Positions 38,636 through 48,104 of a DNA stretch of 64,000 nt are shown piece by piece; position 1 is the first letter of the stretch, and every line of letters starts with the position of its first letter. The stretch spans positions 209,992-273,991 of the forward strand of contig NZ_CP009245.1 of the NCBI RefSeq assembly GCF_001941445.1, in the 5' to 3' direction. The DNA comes from Corynebacterium aquilae DSM 44791. GTDB taxonomy: Bacteria; Actinomycetota; Actinomycetes; Mycobacteriales; Mycobacteriaceae. Below the pieces are notes generated by a model. That model searched no databases. It was not told the origin of the DNA and worked only from the letters and a program-made list of their open reading frames with translations. The position numbers were made by a program, and so were the translations under genes.

Positions 38636-39691
38636 TTAGTTCTCCTCGATTTCGAATGCGCGGGCGAAGGTGGGCCAGGAGGCGCGTAGGTCATCTTGCC
38701 AGTAGCCCCAGGAGTGGGTGCCGGTGGGGCGCAGGTTCCAGTCGGCGGGGATGTTTGCTGCGTCCAGCTTGGCTTTCAGGTCGTGGGTGCACACGTTGGT
38801 GGCGCCTTCGATGAGACCACCGGAGATAACGTTGGTGGCTACGGCCTGGGAGTCGCCGTTGATGCGGGGGCTGGAGGGCATGTCCCATTTGCCGGCCAGG
38901 CCGGTGGCGTTAGAGATGTACATGGTGGTGCCGCGCAGCTTTTCGGCGTTGACCAGGGCGTCGTTGTAGAGACGGTTGGGGCTGTTTTGGGGGCCCCACA
39001 TCTGTTCGATGGTGGCGTGGCCGCGGTTAAGGGTGGCGACGACGGCGGCCAGGCCGATACCGACGTTGGTTTGGGCGCAGCCGGAAAAGGACCCGACGGC
39101 GTCGTAGAAGCCGGGGTGGTGCTGGGCGTACAGCAGGGTGGTGGTGGCGGTCATGGACATGCCGGCGATGCCGCGTTTGCCGTTTGCGCCGAGGTAGCCC
39201 TCGATGGGTTCGGGCAGTTCCTTGGTGAGGAAGGTTTCCCACATCTGCTTACCGCCCAGGTAGGCGTTGTCCTGCTCCCAGTCGGTGTAGTAGGAGAACT
39301 TGCCGGACATGGGGATGACGACGTTGATGTCTTTTTCCCAGTAGTAGGCCAGGGCGTCGGTTTGCAGCGCCCAGTTGGCGCGCCCTTCGCCGCCGTCGCC
39401 GCCGTTGAGCAGGTACAGGGTGGGGCGGTTGGGTTTGGTGGCGCGCAGCACGAGCAGGGGCACGTCGCGGTTCATGCTGGGGGAGTGGGCCCAGACTTCT
39501 TTGACTCGGTCGGGGGCGAGCTCGGTGATGCCGCGCCAGCGCAGTTCCACCTCGGGGCGGGCGCCTTCGCTGATGGTGGCGCGCTCGGTGGTGCCCGCGA
39601 GTTCTGCCGCAGGGGTGCCGGCGTACGCCGGGCTGATGGCTTGACCAGCAAGAAGTGCGGCGAGTGTCAGCGCCGTGATGTGTCGTTTCAT
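38636..39691 (-). CDS. Corynomycolyltransferase (antigen 85 family) 3
   Basis: A 351-residue secreted mycolyltransferase and first gene of the minus-strand run. Signal peptide 1-24 (AYA-G), nucleophile S179 in GMSMTATTT, catalytic histidine H326 in TGTHSWGYW, and the shared blocks YLLNGGDGGEG and MSGKFSYYTDW. It acts in the outer envelope on trehalose mycolates. ATG 39691 begins the signal peptide (MKRHITALTL); GGAAAGA lies about 12 bases upstream. Longer in-frame starts give a polar extension that would spoil the signal peptide. Confidence 0.92.
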   Translation of the reverse strand: MKRHITALTLAALLAGQAISPAYAGTPAAELAGTTERATISEGARPEVELRWRGITELAPDRVKEVWAHSPSMNRDVPLLVLRATKPNRPTLYLLNGGDGGEGRANWALQTDALAYYWEKDINVVIPMSGKFSYYTDWEQDNAYLGGKQMWETFLTKELPEPIEGYLGANGKRGIAGMSMTATTTLLYAQHHPGFYDAVGSFSGCAQTNVGIGLAAVVATLNRGHATIEQMWGPQNSPNRLYNDALVNAEKLRGTTMYISNATGLAGKWDMPSSPRINGDSQAVATNVISGGLIEGATNVCTHDLKAKLDAANIPADWNLRPTGTHSWGYWQDDLRASWPTFARAFEIEEN

Positions 39692-40152
39692 GGGCGTTGT
39701 GGGTCTTTCCGTTTTCGTGGGATTCGCTGCGTGGTACATGGGGTGTGTCGCGGGTGAGCGGCCGAGCGTTACCTTATCGATCCTGCTGTTGCGGTGTTCG
39801 TGAGGTGATGGCGTCGTGCGCGTTGGCTGCGAGCTCACTGTGAAACTCGTGTTTCGCTAGTGAATGAAGTTACGGCCAAACTGGGGTGTTAGCAACCCCT
39901 TGGGCGTTGTCGCGTGCGACAATGCGTACATCTTGCGCCCAGCTATGTAACGTCTGCGGGCAGTGCAACGGTATCCCCGGTGTCCCCGGTATGACCGGTA
40001 CCCGCCCGATCTATGGTTTTTCCTTGGCGCCCCGCGTAAGTGGTGTGCCCCGCCTGAACCTGGATGTGGATCTGGGTGCGTGGGTGGACATTCTTATGGG
40101 TGCCCACGCATAAGTTTTTCTTCAACTCTTTCTAGACTTCGAGGTTTTCATC
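39692..40152. other. Intergenic region between mycolyltransferase 3 and the small peptide gene
   Basis: It should hold the divergent promoters of the mycolyltransferase run (minus) and of a short plus-strand transcript. A plus-strand frame from ATG 39991 to TAA 40113 could code 40 residues but has no ribosome site. A terminator-like hairpin follows at 40077. No other gene is seen. Confidence 0.5.
40077..40118 (+). terminator. Rho-independent terminator-like hairpin
   Basis: Eight-base arms 40077-40084 and 40103-40110 are followed by TAAGTTTTTC. It implies a short plus-strand transcript upstream, or premature termination ahead of the small peptide gene. Confidence 0.55.
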
Positions 40153-40263
40153 GTGCCTTTCATTGAGCAGATCATCGTCACCATCAACCAGTTCCTCGGC
40201 AGCTTGCTGCACGCCGGTTCTTCCGCTTCTTCTTTCGTGGGTAACGCTTTGCACCTGTTCTAA
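40153..40263 (+). CDS. Small amphipathic peptide (36 aa) upstream of lpd
   Basis: GTG 40153 opens a 36-residue frame beginning MPFIEQIIVTINQFLGSLLH and ending FVGNALHLF. It has almost no charge, regularly spaced hydrophobics and Ser/Gly turns, like the short PorA/PorH-type channel peptides or other secreted corynebacterial peptides; identity with those is not claimed. GAGG lies eight bases upstream. It sits next to the mycolyltransferases, which can acylate such peptides. I do not recognise a named family. Confidence 0.5.
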   Translation: MPFIEQIIVTINQFLGSLLHAGSSASSFVGNALHLF

Positions 40264-40380
40264 AGCGGGCGCGCGCCCTGGTGCTTGTGTGCTGGGGTTT
40301 TTGTGGCGGTGGTCGCCGTCTAACCCCAACCCGGGGTGGTGGCCGTCGCCTTTTTCATGCTTTAGGGGGGTGCTCACGTT

Positions 40381-41808
40381 ATGGTGGTTGATGTGACTGA
40401 ACATTTTGACGTTGTTGTACTTGGCGCGGGCCCTGGTGGCTACGTCGCCGCTATTCGCGCTTCCCAGCTTGGCCAGAAGGTCGCTGTGGTGGAGAAGCAG
40501 TACTGGGGTGGCGTGTGCCTGAACGTGGGCTGCATTCCCTCCAAGGCGCTGCTGAAAAACGCTGAACTTGCCCACACTTTCAACCACGAGGCCGACCTGT
40601 TCGGTATCTCCGGTGACGTGAGCTTTGACTTCGGCAAGGCGCACGCTCGTTCCCGCAAGGTGTCCGCGGGCATCGTCAAGGGCGTGCACTACCTGATGAA
40701 GAAGAACAAGATCACCGAGATCGACGGTTTTGGTTCCTTCAAGGACGCTCACACCATTGAGGTGTCCGACGGTAAAGATGCCGGCAAGACCATCACTTTC
40801 GACAACTGCATCATCGCTACCGGTTCTGTGGTGCGTTCCCTGCCGGGCGTGGAGCTGGGCGGCAACGTGGTGTCCTATGAGGAGCAGATCCTCAACGACA
40901 CCCTGCCGAAGTCCATGGTGATCGTCGGTGCCGGTGCTATCGGCATGGAGTTCGCTTATGTGCTGTCCAACTATGGCGTGGACGTCACCATCGTGGAGTT
41001 CATGGACCGGGTGCTGCCGAACGAGGACGCCGACGTGTCCAAGGAGATCGCCAAGCAGTACAAGAAGCTGGGCGTGAAGCTGCTGACCGGCTACAAGACC
41101 ACCGGTGTGCGCGATAAGGGCGATGTGGTGGAGGTAGATGTGGAGTCCAAGGACGGTTCCACGTCCGAGACCCTCACCGTCGACCGCGTGATGATTTCTA
41201 TCGGTTTCGCCCCGCGTGTGGAGGGCTTCGGCCTGGAGAACACCGGCGTGAAGCTGACCGAGCGTGGCGCGATCGAGGTGGATGAGCGCATGCGCACCAA
41301 CGTTGATGGCATCTACGCCATCGGCGATGTCACCGCGAAGCTGCAGCTGGCTCACGTGGCTGAGGCGCAGGGCGTGGTGGCCGCTGAGACCATCGCCGAC
41401 GTGGAGACCATGGAGCTCGGCGACTACATGATGATGCCGCGCGCTACCTTCTGTAACCCGCAGGTCGCATCCTTTGGTTACACCGAGGAAAAGGCCCGCG
41501 AGATCGCGGAGGCTGAAGGCCGCGAGATCAAGGTTGCTACCTTCCCGTTCTCCGCGAACGGCAAGGCGCAGGGCCTGGGCGAGTCCGCCGGTTTCGTCAA
41601 GCTTATCGTCGATGCTGAGTTCGGTGAGCTCATCGGCGGCCACATGGTTGGTGCCAACGTTTCCGAGCTGCTGCCGGAGCTGACCCTGGCGCAGCGTTTC
41701 GATCTGACCGCCGAGGAAATTGGTCGCAACGTGCACACCCACCCGACCCTGTCTGAGGCGATGAAGGAAGCCGCCGAAGGCACCATGGGTCACATGATCA
41801 ACCTCTAA
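40381..41808 (+). CDS. lpd: Dihydrolipoamide dehydrogenase
   Basis: A 475-residue flavoprotein. The FAD site is [14 protein letters not shown], the redox cysteines C46 and C51 lie in [13 protein letters not shown], the NAD site is [13 protein letters not shown] and the catalytic histidine is in HTHPTLSE near the end. It reoxidises lipoyl groups of pyruvate and 2-oxoglutarate dehydrogenases. ATG 40381 has AGGGGG ten bases upstream. The GTG at 40393 (VTEHFDVVV) corresponds to the start used in C. glutamicum and is a fair alternative. A shared terminator separates it from convergent ramB. Confidence 0.95.
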   Translation: MVVDVTEHFDVVVLGAGPGGYVAAIRASQLGQKVAVVEKQYWGGVCLNVGCIPSKALLKNAELAHTFNHEADLFGISGDVSFDFGKAHARSRKVSAGIVKGVHYLMKKNKITEIDGFGSFKDAHTIEVSDGKDAGKTITFDNCIIATGSVVRSLPGVELGGNVVSYEEQILNDTLPKSMVIVGAGAIGMEFAYVLSNYGVDVTIVEFMDRVLPNEDADVSKEIAKQYKKLGVKLLTGYKTTGVRDKGDVVEVDVESKDGSTSETLTVDRVMISIGFAPRVEGFGLENTGVKLTERGAIEVDERMRTNVDGIYAIGDVTAKLQLAHVAEAQGVVAAETIADVETMELGDYMMMPRATFCNPQVASFGYTEEKAREIAEAEGREIKVATFPFSANGKAQGLGESAGFVKLIVDAEFGELIGGHMVGANVSELLPELTLAQRFDLTAEEIGRNVHTHPTLSEAMKEAAEGTMGHMINL

Positions 41809-41837
41809 GAGGGTTGTCGACCATCACCTAAAACACT

Positions 41838-41894
41838 GTGAGGGTGTGTCTTTCGGGGAAGTTTTTAAGCTTTCCCAAAAAGGCACACCCTCAC
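41838..41894. terminator. Bidirectional terminator between lpd and ramB
   Basis: The 11-base arms 41838-41848 and 41884-41894 are perfect, and the inner part (CTTT..GGGAAG with CTTTCCC..AAAG) pairs further around a T-rich loop. Confidence 0.75.
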
Positions 41895-41962
41895 GTCTTG
41901 TGGTGTCACGCCTTGAAAAAACCTTGTGGGGCGTGGTGGGGCCAGTGCCGCCGGCTGGTCGG

Positions 41963-43390
41963 CTAGTAGGGGGCGATGGTGGAGGAGTGGGCGTCCACCG
42001 AGATCTGGCCGTTGAGAGGGGGGAATGCCCGCTGTGCGCAGTGTGCGCGGGTGCATACCCGGCAGCCCGCCCCGATGGGGGTGGCGTTGGAGAAGTCCAA
42101 CAGGTCCAGCCCGTCGGCGTAGATGGTGCGCTCCGCGTGGCGGGCCTCGCAGCCCAGCCCGATCGAAAACAGCTTGCCCGGCTCCCCGAAACGGCTCCGG
42201 TGGTGCCGCACCGTGCGACTGATCCACAGGTAGGTGCGCCCATCCGGCATCTGTGCCAACTGCCGCATGATGGATCCGGGATTGGTGAAGGTCTCATACA
42301 CATTCCACAGCGGGCAGGTGCCCCCGGAGTGGGTGAAATGGAAACCGGTCGCCGATTGGCGTTTGCTCATATTGCCGGCGCGATCCACCCGCACAAAAGT
42401 AAAGGGGATGCCGCGCATATTGGGGCGCTGCAACGTTGACAGGCGGTGGCAGATCGTCTCGTAGCCCACCCCGAACAGCTGGCACAAGTACTCGATGTCG
42501 TAGCGGGAGGATTCCGAAGACTGGTGGAACTGCTCATAGGGCAGCATCAACGCGGCCGCGTAGTAGGACGCCACGCCGCGCCGCGCCAGGGTTATCGACT
42601 CGGGGCTGGTTAGCTCCCCATCATCGACGGCGGCATCGATCAGGTCGCCGGCTTCCAAAAAGGCCAACTCGGCAGCCATGCGAAACGCGCGCTGGCCGGG
42701 GCTTAGCCGGGTGGCCACCGAAAGCTCGAGGGTGTCCGGGTTGAAGCGGTGCAGGGTGTCATCGACTTCTTGGGTAAAGGACAACTTCACCCCGTGGGCC
42801 TCTGTGAGGCGTTGCGCGATCGCGTCCTCGGTGCGGCGGATATCGCCGGGGGTGATTGCCAATTGTTGGGCAGTTTCTTCGGCCAGCAGGTCCACATCCC
42901 CGATGTAGTTCTGGCGGGCGTAGAAGAAGTCACGCACCTCCTCGTGCGGCATCGACAGGGCGTTGGCGGTGGTGGATTTTTCCCCCGGGTTTGGCGCGTT
43001 GCGGGTATCGGTTGCCAAAGACAACTTGTCGCGCACGGTGTGATAGCGGCGGTGCATGTCCACCATCACCCGCGCGAGCTTGGGGTGGTTGTAGACCATC
43101 TCCGATAACTCCTGCAGCTCCACCGGGGTGGGGCACAGCTCCTTGTCGCCCATCACGTCCTGAATCTCTGCGAGCAGGCGGGAATCGTCATCGCGAGAGA
43201 AGAAGGTGGCGTCGACGCCGAAGGCTTCGGTGATGCGATGTAAGACGGGAACCGTGAGCGGGCGAACGTCGTGTTCGATCTGGTTGACATACGATGCTGA
43301 CAAGCCCAGAGTGTTCGCGAGTTGGGCCTGGCTGAGGTCGCGTTCTCGGCGCAATTGCCGCAGCCGGCTGCCGACGTAAGTTTTACCCAT
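41963..43390 (-). CDS. ramB: RamB-type regulator of acetate/carbon metabolism
   Basis: A 475-residue regulator. An Xre-type helix-turn-helix is at about 8-65 ([30 protein letters not shown]). An IrrE-like central region follows, and the C-terminal domain carries the cysteine cluster CRVCTRAHC. Length and layout match C. glutamicum RamB, which represses acetate and glyoxylate genes and its own promoter. On the minus strand TATGGT lies six bases before the ATG (leaderless). It lies between lpd and sdhCAB, both central-metabolism genes. Confidence 0.92.
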   Translation of the reverse strand: MGKTYVGSRLRQLRRERDLSQAQLANTLGLSASYVNQIEHDVRPLTVPVLHRITEAFGVDATFFSRDDDSRLLAEIQDVMGDKELCPTPVELQELSEMVYNHPKLARVMVDMHRRYHTVRDKLSLATDTRNAPNPGEKSTTANALSMPHEEVRDFFYARQNYIGDVDLLAEETAQQLAITPGDIRRTEDAIAQRLTEAHGVKLSFTQEVDDTLHRFNPDTLELSVATRLSPGQRAFRMAAELAFLEAGDLIDAAVDDGELTSPESITLARRGVASYYAAALMLPYEQFHQSSESSRYDIEYLCQLFGVGYETICHRLSTLQRPNMRGIPFTFVRVDRAGNMSKRQSATGFHFTHSGGTCPLWNVYETFTNPGSIMRQLAQMPDGRTYLWISRTVRHHRSRFGEPGKLFSIGLGCEARHAERTIYADGLDLLDFSNATPIGAGCRVCTRAHCAQRAFPPLNGQISVDAHSSTIAPY

Positions 43391-43789
43391 GCGTTCACCA
43401 TATCGTGATGCGAGTCATAATTTGAGCTTTCTGTGGCATTGTCATGGCTTTGCCAGGAAACCCCATCCGCACTCGCCCCTTCGGCTCATATGTTGAGACG
43501 TTTGCGGCAGTGGCTGGCGGGTAGCTGTGCGTCGCAATGGGGATGGGGTTGGGGGCTTGTGGGGGATTGCGCCTGGATGGGTGTGGCGGGTGAGGCGTCC
43601 TGAGGCTTATTGGGGCTGTGAGGGTATCCTCTACAACTTTTTAAGGACTCCCAATAGGGGTAGGGGAAAATTATGAGTTTTCTGTCAATTTTGGGCCCGT
43701 TTTTTGCAACGCTCATGTGTCGTTTTATCTAAGTGGCGTGCATAAACGGGGGTGATGAAGCGCCGGCGAAAAAACATTGACGATTTCTA
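43391..43789. other. Long intergenic region between ramB and the sdh promoter
   Basis: About 400 bases without a convincing standard gene. TTTTTTGCAACG near 43690 loosely resembles a RamB site. A 19-codon frame with a fair ribosome site lies at 43673-43732. Known sdh regulator sites begin at 43790. Confidence 0.5.
43673..43732 (+). CDS. Possible 19-aa hydrophobic peptide upstream of sdhC
   Basis: ATG 43673 to TAA 43732 codes MSFLSILGPFFATLMCRFI, fully hydrophobic except near the end. AGGGGA lies five bases upstream. It could be a tiny membrane peptide, a leader peptide or chance. Confidence 0.25.
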   Translation: MSFLSILGPFFATLMCRFI

Positions 43790-43808
43790 CTAGGTCAGCC
43801 TTACCTAA
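43790..43808. promoter_or_regulatory. DtxR-type iron box in the sdh promoter region
   Basis: The 19 bases CTAGGTCAGCCTTACCTAA match the DtxR consensus TTAGGTTAGCCTAACCTAA at 16 positions. It lies about 80 bases upstream of the sdh -10 box. DtxR is the iron-responsive regulator of corynebacteria. Confidence 0.65.
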
Positions 43809-43836
43809 AGATAAATGCGCAGGTCAATCGGTTAGA

Positions 43837-43852
43837 TGTGAGGTGTATCACC
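43837..43852. promoter_or_regulatory. GlxR site in the sdh promoter
   Basis: TGTGAGGTGTATCACC fits TGTGA-N6-TCACA with one mismatch. GlxR control of sdhCAB is established in C. glutamicum. A weaker TGTGA-N6-TACTA follows at 43862-43877, over the promoter. Confidence 0.65.
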
Positions 43853-43891
43853 TTGCAAGTGTGTGAGTGGTTTACTACCCCCGGCACCCCG

Positions 43892-43897
43892 TAAAGT
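43892..43897 (+). promoter_or_regulatory. -10 box TAAAGT of sdhCAB
   Basis: TAAAGT directly precedes an ATG at 43898, so transcription would start inside that codon's region; this favours the downstream ATG 43919 as the sdhC start. TTTACT at 43871 is a possible but poorly spaced -35. Confidence 0.45.
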
Positions 43898-43918
43898 ATG
43901 AGCGACACTGGAGGTGCC

Positions 43919-44674
43919 ATGACTGAAAAGTATGACGACCGTGTAGCACTCGCACACGGCAAAATCACTGAAAAGCCGCTGCGTGAGCGGCCCGCCTACC
44001 CGACCTGGGCGTTGAAGCTGACGATGGCCATCACTGGCCTGATTTTCACTGGCTTCGTGCTGGTCCACATGATCGGCAACCTGAAGGTCTTTATCCCCGC
44101 CCACGACGGCGTTCACCACATCGACGAATACGGCGAGTGGCTGCGCACCGTTGGCGAGCCCCTGATGCCCTACGAGGGTGTTCTGTGGATCTTCCGTATC
44201 GTGCTGCTGGCCGCCCTGGTCCTGCACGTTTACGGTGCTTTCACCCTGGTGGGCCGCGCCCACCAGTCCCGCGGTAAGTTCCGCCGCACCAACCTGATGG
44301 GTGGTCACCAGTCCTTCGCGACCCAGACCATGATCATCTCCGGCCTGGTGCTGCTGCTGTTCATCGCGTTCCACATCGCCGACCTGACTCTGGGCGTTGC
44401 TCCGGCCGCATCCTCCGGCTTCGAGCACGGCGCGATTTACAACAACCTGATCGACTCCTTTAGCCGCTGGCCCGTCGCCATCTTCTACATCGTCGCCATG
44501 CTGGTGCTGTTCATGCACCTGTCCCACGGCATTTGGGTGGCAGTCAGCGACCTGGGTATCACCGGTAAGCGCTGGCGCGCAGTTCTGCTGTTCGTCGCTT
44601 ACCTGCTCCCGGCAGTCGTCATGGTTGGCAACATCTCGATCCCGCTCGCCATCGCTACGGGCATCCTGAATTAG
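43919..44674 (+). CDS. sdhC: Succinate dehydrogenase cytochrome b subunit
   Basis: A 251-residue membrane anchor with five membrane segments and haem-ligand histidines in LVHMIGNLKVF, LVLHVYGAF, FIAFHIADL and LFMHLSHG. This is the single-chain (B-type, Bacillus-like) anchor that replaces separate SdhC and SdhD. It passes electrons from SdhB to menaquinone. ATG 43919 has GGAGG four bases upstream; the in-frame ATG 43898 would add seven residues but overlaps the promoter. sdhA follows after 19 bases. Confidence 0.93.
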   Translation: MTEKYDDRVALAHGKITEKPLRERPAYPTWALKLTMAITGLIFTGFVLVHMIGNLKVFIPAHDGVHHIDEYGEWLRTVGEPLMPYEGVLWIFRIVLLAALVLHVYGAFTLVGRAHQSRGKFRRTNLMGGHQSFATQTMIISGLVLLLFIAFHIADLTLGVAPAASSGFEHGAIYNNLIDSFSRWPVAIFYIVAMLVLFMHLSHGIWVAVSDLGITGKRWRAVLLFVAYLLPAVVMVGNISIPLAIATGILN

Positions 44675-44693
44675 GCCGGAAGGTAAATAACTT

Positions 44694-46700
44694 ATGAGCA
44701 CTCACTCTGACACCACTGTCCAGCCGACCTTCACCGCCCCCGCTTCCTGCGTTGATGGCGTGACCATCGGCCGTGTCCTCGACGATGCTGCCCCCAAGAA
44801 CGTCCCCATGCGCGACGCTTGGCAGTACCACAAGGACCACATGGAGCTCGTCTCCCCGCTGAACCGTCGCAAGTTCCGCATCATCGTCATCGGCACCGGC
44901 CTGTCCGGTGGCGGCGCCGCAGCCGCCCTCGGCGAGCTCGGCTACGACGTGAAGGCCTTCACCTACCACGACGCCCCGCGTCGTGCGCACTCCATCGCCG
45001 CACAGGGTGGCGTGAACTCCGCCCGCGGTAAGAAGGTCGACAACGACGGCGCATACCGCCACGTGAAAGACACCGTCAAGGGCGGCGACTACCGCTGCCG
45101 CGAGACTGACTGCTGGCGCCTGGCTTACGAGTCCGTCCGCGTCATCGACCACATGAACGCCATCGGCGCCCCCTTCGCCCGCGAATACGGCGGCACCCTG
45201 GCAACCCGTTCCTTCGGTGGTGTGCAGGTGTCCCGCACCTACTACACCCGTGGTCAGACCGGCCAGCAGCTGCAGCTGTCCGCAGCTGCCGCCCTGCAGC
45301 GCCAGATCCACCTCGGCTCCGTCGAAATCTTCACCCACAACGAGATGGTCGACCTGATCGTCACCGAGGATGAAGGCAAGAAGCGCTGCCAGGGTGTCGT
45401 CATGCGCAACCTGATCACCGGCGAACTCAAGGCACACACCGCCCACGCCGTGATCCTGTGCACCGGCGGCTACGGCAACGTCTACTACATGTCCACCCTG
45501 GCGAAGAACTCGAACGCCTCCGCCATCATGCGCGCATACGACCGCGGCGCATACATGGCCTCCCCGTCGTTCATCCAGTTCCACCCGACCGGCCTGCCGG
45601 TCAACTCCGAGTGGCAGTCCAAGACCATCCTGATGTCCGAGTCGCTGCGTAACGACGGCCGCATCTGGTCGCCGAAGGAGCCCAAGGACGACCGCGACCC
45701 GAACACCATCCCGGAAGACGAGCGCGACTACTTCCTGGAGCGCCGCTACCCGGCCTTCGGTAACCTCGTCCCCCGCGACGTGGCATCCCGCGCCATCTCC
45801 CAGCAGATCAACGCTGGCCTGGGTGTCGGCCCGCTGCACAACTCCGCATACCTCGACTTCCGCGACGCCATCGAGCGCCTCGGCAAGGACGTCATCAAGG
45901 AGCGCTACGGCAACCTCATCCAGATGTACGAAGAGGCCATCGGTGAAGACGCATACACCACCCCGATGCGTATCGCACCGACCTGCCACTTCACCATGGG
46001 TGGCCTGTGGACCGACTTCAACGAGATGACCTCCATCGAAGGCCTGTTCTGTGCCGGCGAGGCATCCTGGACCTACCACGGCGCGAACCGTCTGGGCGCA
46101 AACTCCCTGCTGTCCGCATCCGTCGACGGCTGGTTCACCCTGCCGTTCACCGTCCCGAACTACCTCGGCCCCATCCTCGGCACCGAGCGCCTCCCCGAGG
46201 ACGCACCGGCCGCCCAGGAAGCCATCGAGCGCGCCCAGGCACGCATCGACAAGCTGATGAGCATCAACGGCAACCACGGCCCGGAGCACTTCCACCGCCA
46301 GCTCGGCGACATCCTGTACTTCTCCTGCGGCGTGGCCCGCAACAAGAAGGACCTCGCCGACGGCATCGAGAAGATCCGCGCCCTCCGCAAGGAATTCTGG
46401 TCCGATCTGCGCATCACCGGCGACAAGAACGAAATGAACCAGGTCCTCGAATACGCCAACCGCGTGGCCGACTACATCGACCTCGGTGAACTCATGTGCG
46501 TCGACGCCCTCGACCGCGACGAGTCCTGTGGTGCCCACTTCCGCGACGACCACCTCTCCGAGGACGGCGAGGCAGAGCGTGACGACGACAACTGGTGCTT
46601 CGTTTCCGCTTGGGAACCCAACGGTGAAAACCAGTTCATCCGCCACGCGGAACCGCTGTACTTCGACTCGATCCCGCTGATGACAAGGAATTACAAGTAA
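44694..46700 (+). CDS. sdhA: Succinate dehydrogenase flavoprotein subunit
   Basis: A 668-residue flavoprotein. The FAD-binding loop is IVIGTGLSGGGAAA, and the covalent-FAD histidine is H99 in AHSIAAQGGVN. The substrate site FIQFHPTGLP, the catalytic arginine segment and PTCHFTMGG are conserved. It oxidises succinate to fumarate in the TCA cycle and respiratory chain. Its stop overlaps the sdhB start (TAATG). Codon use is strongly biased to C-ending codons, as in highly expressed genes. Confidence 0.96.
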   Translation: MSTHSDTTVQPTFTAPASCVDGVTIGRVLDDAAPKNVPMRDAWQYHKDHMELVSPLNRRKFRIIVIGTGLSGGGAAAALGELGYDVKAFTYHDAPRRAHSIAAQGGVNSARGKKVDNDGAYRHVKDTVKGGDYRCRETDCWRLAYESVRVIDHMNAIGAPFAREYGGTLATRSFGGVQVSRTYYTRGQTGQQLQLSAAAALQRQIHLGSVEIFTHNEMVDLIVTEDEGKKRCQGVVMRNLITGELKAHTAHAVILCTGGYGNVYYMSTLAKNSNASAIMRAYDRGAYMASPSFIQFHPTGLPVNSEWQSKTILMSESLRNDGRIWSPKEPKDDRDPNTIPEDERDYFLERRYPAFGNLVPRDVASRAISQQINAGLGVGPLHNSAYLDFRDAIERLGKDVIKERYGNLIQMYEEAIGEDAYTTPMRIAPTCHFTMGGLWTDFNEMTSIEGLFCAGEASWTYHGANRLGANSLLSASVDGWFTLPFTVPNYLGPILGTERLPEDAPAAQEAIERAQARIDKLMSINGNHGPEHFHRQLGDILYFSCGVARNKKDLADGIEKIRALRKEFWSDLRITGDKNEMNQVLEYANRVADYIDLGELMCVDALDRDESCGAHFRDDHLSEDGEAERDDDNWCFVSAWEPNGENQFIRHAEPLYFDSIPLMTRNYK

Positions 46701-47449
46701 TGAAACTCCATCTTGAGATTTGGCGTCAGGCCGGACCGACCACTGAAGGTAAGTACGAGTCCATCGACGTCGACGACGCTGTTGAGCAGATGTCCATCCT
46801 GGAGCTGCTGGACCACGTCAACGAGGGCCTGATTGAGTCCGGCAAAGAGCCGTTCGCATTCGCCTCCGACTGCCGCGAAGGCATCTGTGGTACCTGTGGC
46901 ATCAACGTCAACGGCCGCCCCCACGGCCCGGACAAGAACAAGCCTGCCTGCCAGCAGCGCCTGTTCAACTTCAAAGACGGTGACACCCTGCAGCTCGAGC
47001 CCCTGCGCTCCGCCGCATACCCGGTCATCAAGGACATGATCGTCGACCGTTCCGCACTGGATCGCGTCATGCAGCAGGGCGGCTACGTCTCCGTCAACGC
47101 CGGTACCGCACCGGACGCCGACACCCTGCACATGAACCACCAGACCGCGGAACTCGCACTGGATCACGCAGCCTGCATCGGCTGTGGCGCCTGCGTGGCC
47201 GCATGCCCCAACGGTGCCGCCCACCTGTTCACCGGTGCCAAGCTGGTCCACCTCTCCCTCATGCCGCTCGGCAAGGAAGAACGTGGCAAGCGTGCCCGCA
47301 AGATGGTCGACGAAGTCGAAACCAACTTCGGCCCCTGCTCCCTGTTCGGTGAATGCGCCGACGTCTGCCCGGCGGGTATCCCGCTGACCGCCGTCGCCGC
47401 CATCAACAAGGAACGCGCCCGCGCCGCCTTCCGCGGCAAGGACAACTAG
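46700..47449 (+). CDS. sdhB: Succinate dehydrogenase iron-sulfur subunit
   Basis: A 249-residue subunit. The 2Fe-2S ligands are C58, C63, C66 and C84 (DCREGICGTCG), and the C-terminal ferredoxin part has C159-X2-C162-X2-C165-X3-C169P and C213, C219, C223P for the other clusters. It links SdhA to the membrane anchor. The ATG lies in the TAATG overlap with sdhA. A hairpin follows 10 bases after the stop. Confidence 0.96.
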   Translation: MKLHLEIWRQAGPTTEGKYESIDVDDAVEQMSILELLDHVNEGLIESGKEPFAFASDCREGICGTCGINVNGRPHGPDKNKPACQQRLFNFKDGDTLQLEPLRSAAYPVIKDMIVDRSALDRVMQQGGYVSVNAGTAPDADTLHMNHQTAELALDHAACIGCGACVAACPNGAAHLFTGAKLVHLSLMPLGKEERGKRARKMVDEVETNFGPCSLFGECADVCPAGIPLTAVAAINKERARAAFRGKDN

Positions 47450-47459
47450 GCACCCGATT

Positions 47460-47489
47460 ACCCCCGCAACCCTTGCCGGTTGTGGGGGT
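47460..47489 (+). terminator. Hairpin after sdhB
   Basis: Twelve-base arms 47460-47471 and 47478-47489 (one G-U) without a T tract. It may only slow read-through into the next gene, which has a possible -10 box TAGGAT at 47498-47503. Confidence 0.5.
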
Positions 47490-47575
47490 GACTGTCGTAG
47501 GATGAGGCCTAAGAAAAACGCGCACTGCGCGCACCATTTGGGCCGCACACACGGCTACCAACCGAAAGGCACACA

Positions 47576-47926
47576 ATGTCTAACACCCACGCAGTGAACG
47601 CTCGCGAAGAGTCCTTCCGCGTGTTCGAGGGCGAGCCGCACTACATCGACGGCTACGTACCCTCCTCCCTGGACTCCCAGCACTCCTCCCTGCTCCGCTC
47701 CGCCACCTGGCTCGGCATGGGCTTCGTGCTGGCATCCCTGGCAGGCATCGGCACCCTCGTCTTCGGCCTGGCAACCCACATGTACGAAACCCAGGACAAC
47801 GCGCAGACCTACATCATGATCGGCGCCGTCCTCACCGTCGTCTTCCTGGTCGCAGGTTTCGCCCTGATCCACAAGGGCCGCGCCAACTACCGCGCCTACG
47901 TCAAGGCCACCGGACGCCGCCACTAA
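47576..47926 (+). CDS. Two-segment membrane protein encoded after sdhCAB
   Basis: A 116-residue protein. A polar N-terminal 40 residues precede two membrane segments (about 45-66 and 80-101) and a basic tail (KGRANYRAYVKATGRRH). A similar gene follows sdhB in other corynebacteria, so a link to the respiratory chain is possible but unproven. GAAAGG precedes the ATG. Strong C-ending codon bias like the sdh genes suggests high expression. Function unknown. Confidence 0.75.
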   Translation: MSNTHAVNAREESFRVFEGEPHYIDGYVPSSLDSQHSSLLRSATWLGMGFVLASLAGIGTLVFGLATHMYETQDNAQTYIMIGAVLTVVFLVAGFALIHKGRANYRAYVKATGRRH

Positions 47927-47988
47927 GCCTTAACACGCCCCCGCACCCGCTTTAAGGTGCGGGCCAGCGTCATAAAGCACCTCCAACG

Positions 47989-48025
47989 CGCCCCCAGCAG
48001 CTTTCAAAGCAAGCTGCTGGGGGCG
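47989..48025. terminator. Strong hairpin before the DUF445 gene
   Basis: Perfect 15-base arms 47989-48003 and 48011-48025 without a T tract. A smaller hairpin (47940-47947 with 47956-47963) lies just before it. Together they probably end the preceding transcript. Confidence 0.6.
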
Positions 48026-48104
48026 TCGTGCATGAAGCAGCCACCCCAAGCCCCACCAGCCCACGCTTTCCCACCACCGGCACAGATGGGAGATAATAAC
48101 CCCC

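Noticed and set aside
39991..40113. A 40-codon plus-strand frame (MTGTRPIYGFSLAPRV...) upstream of the small peptide gene
   Set aside because: No ribosome site or -10 box near the ATG, and its end runs into a terminator-like hairpin; left as unproven.
43486..43716. A 76-codon minus-strand frame between ramB and sdhC
   Set aside because: No ribosome site, Pro/His-rich, and no recognisable fold.
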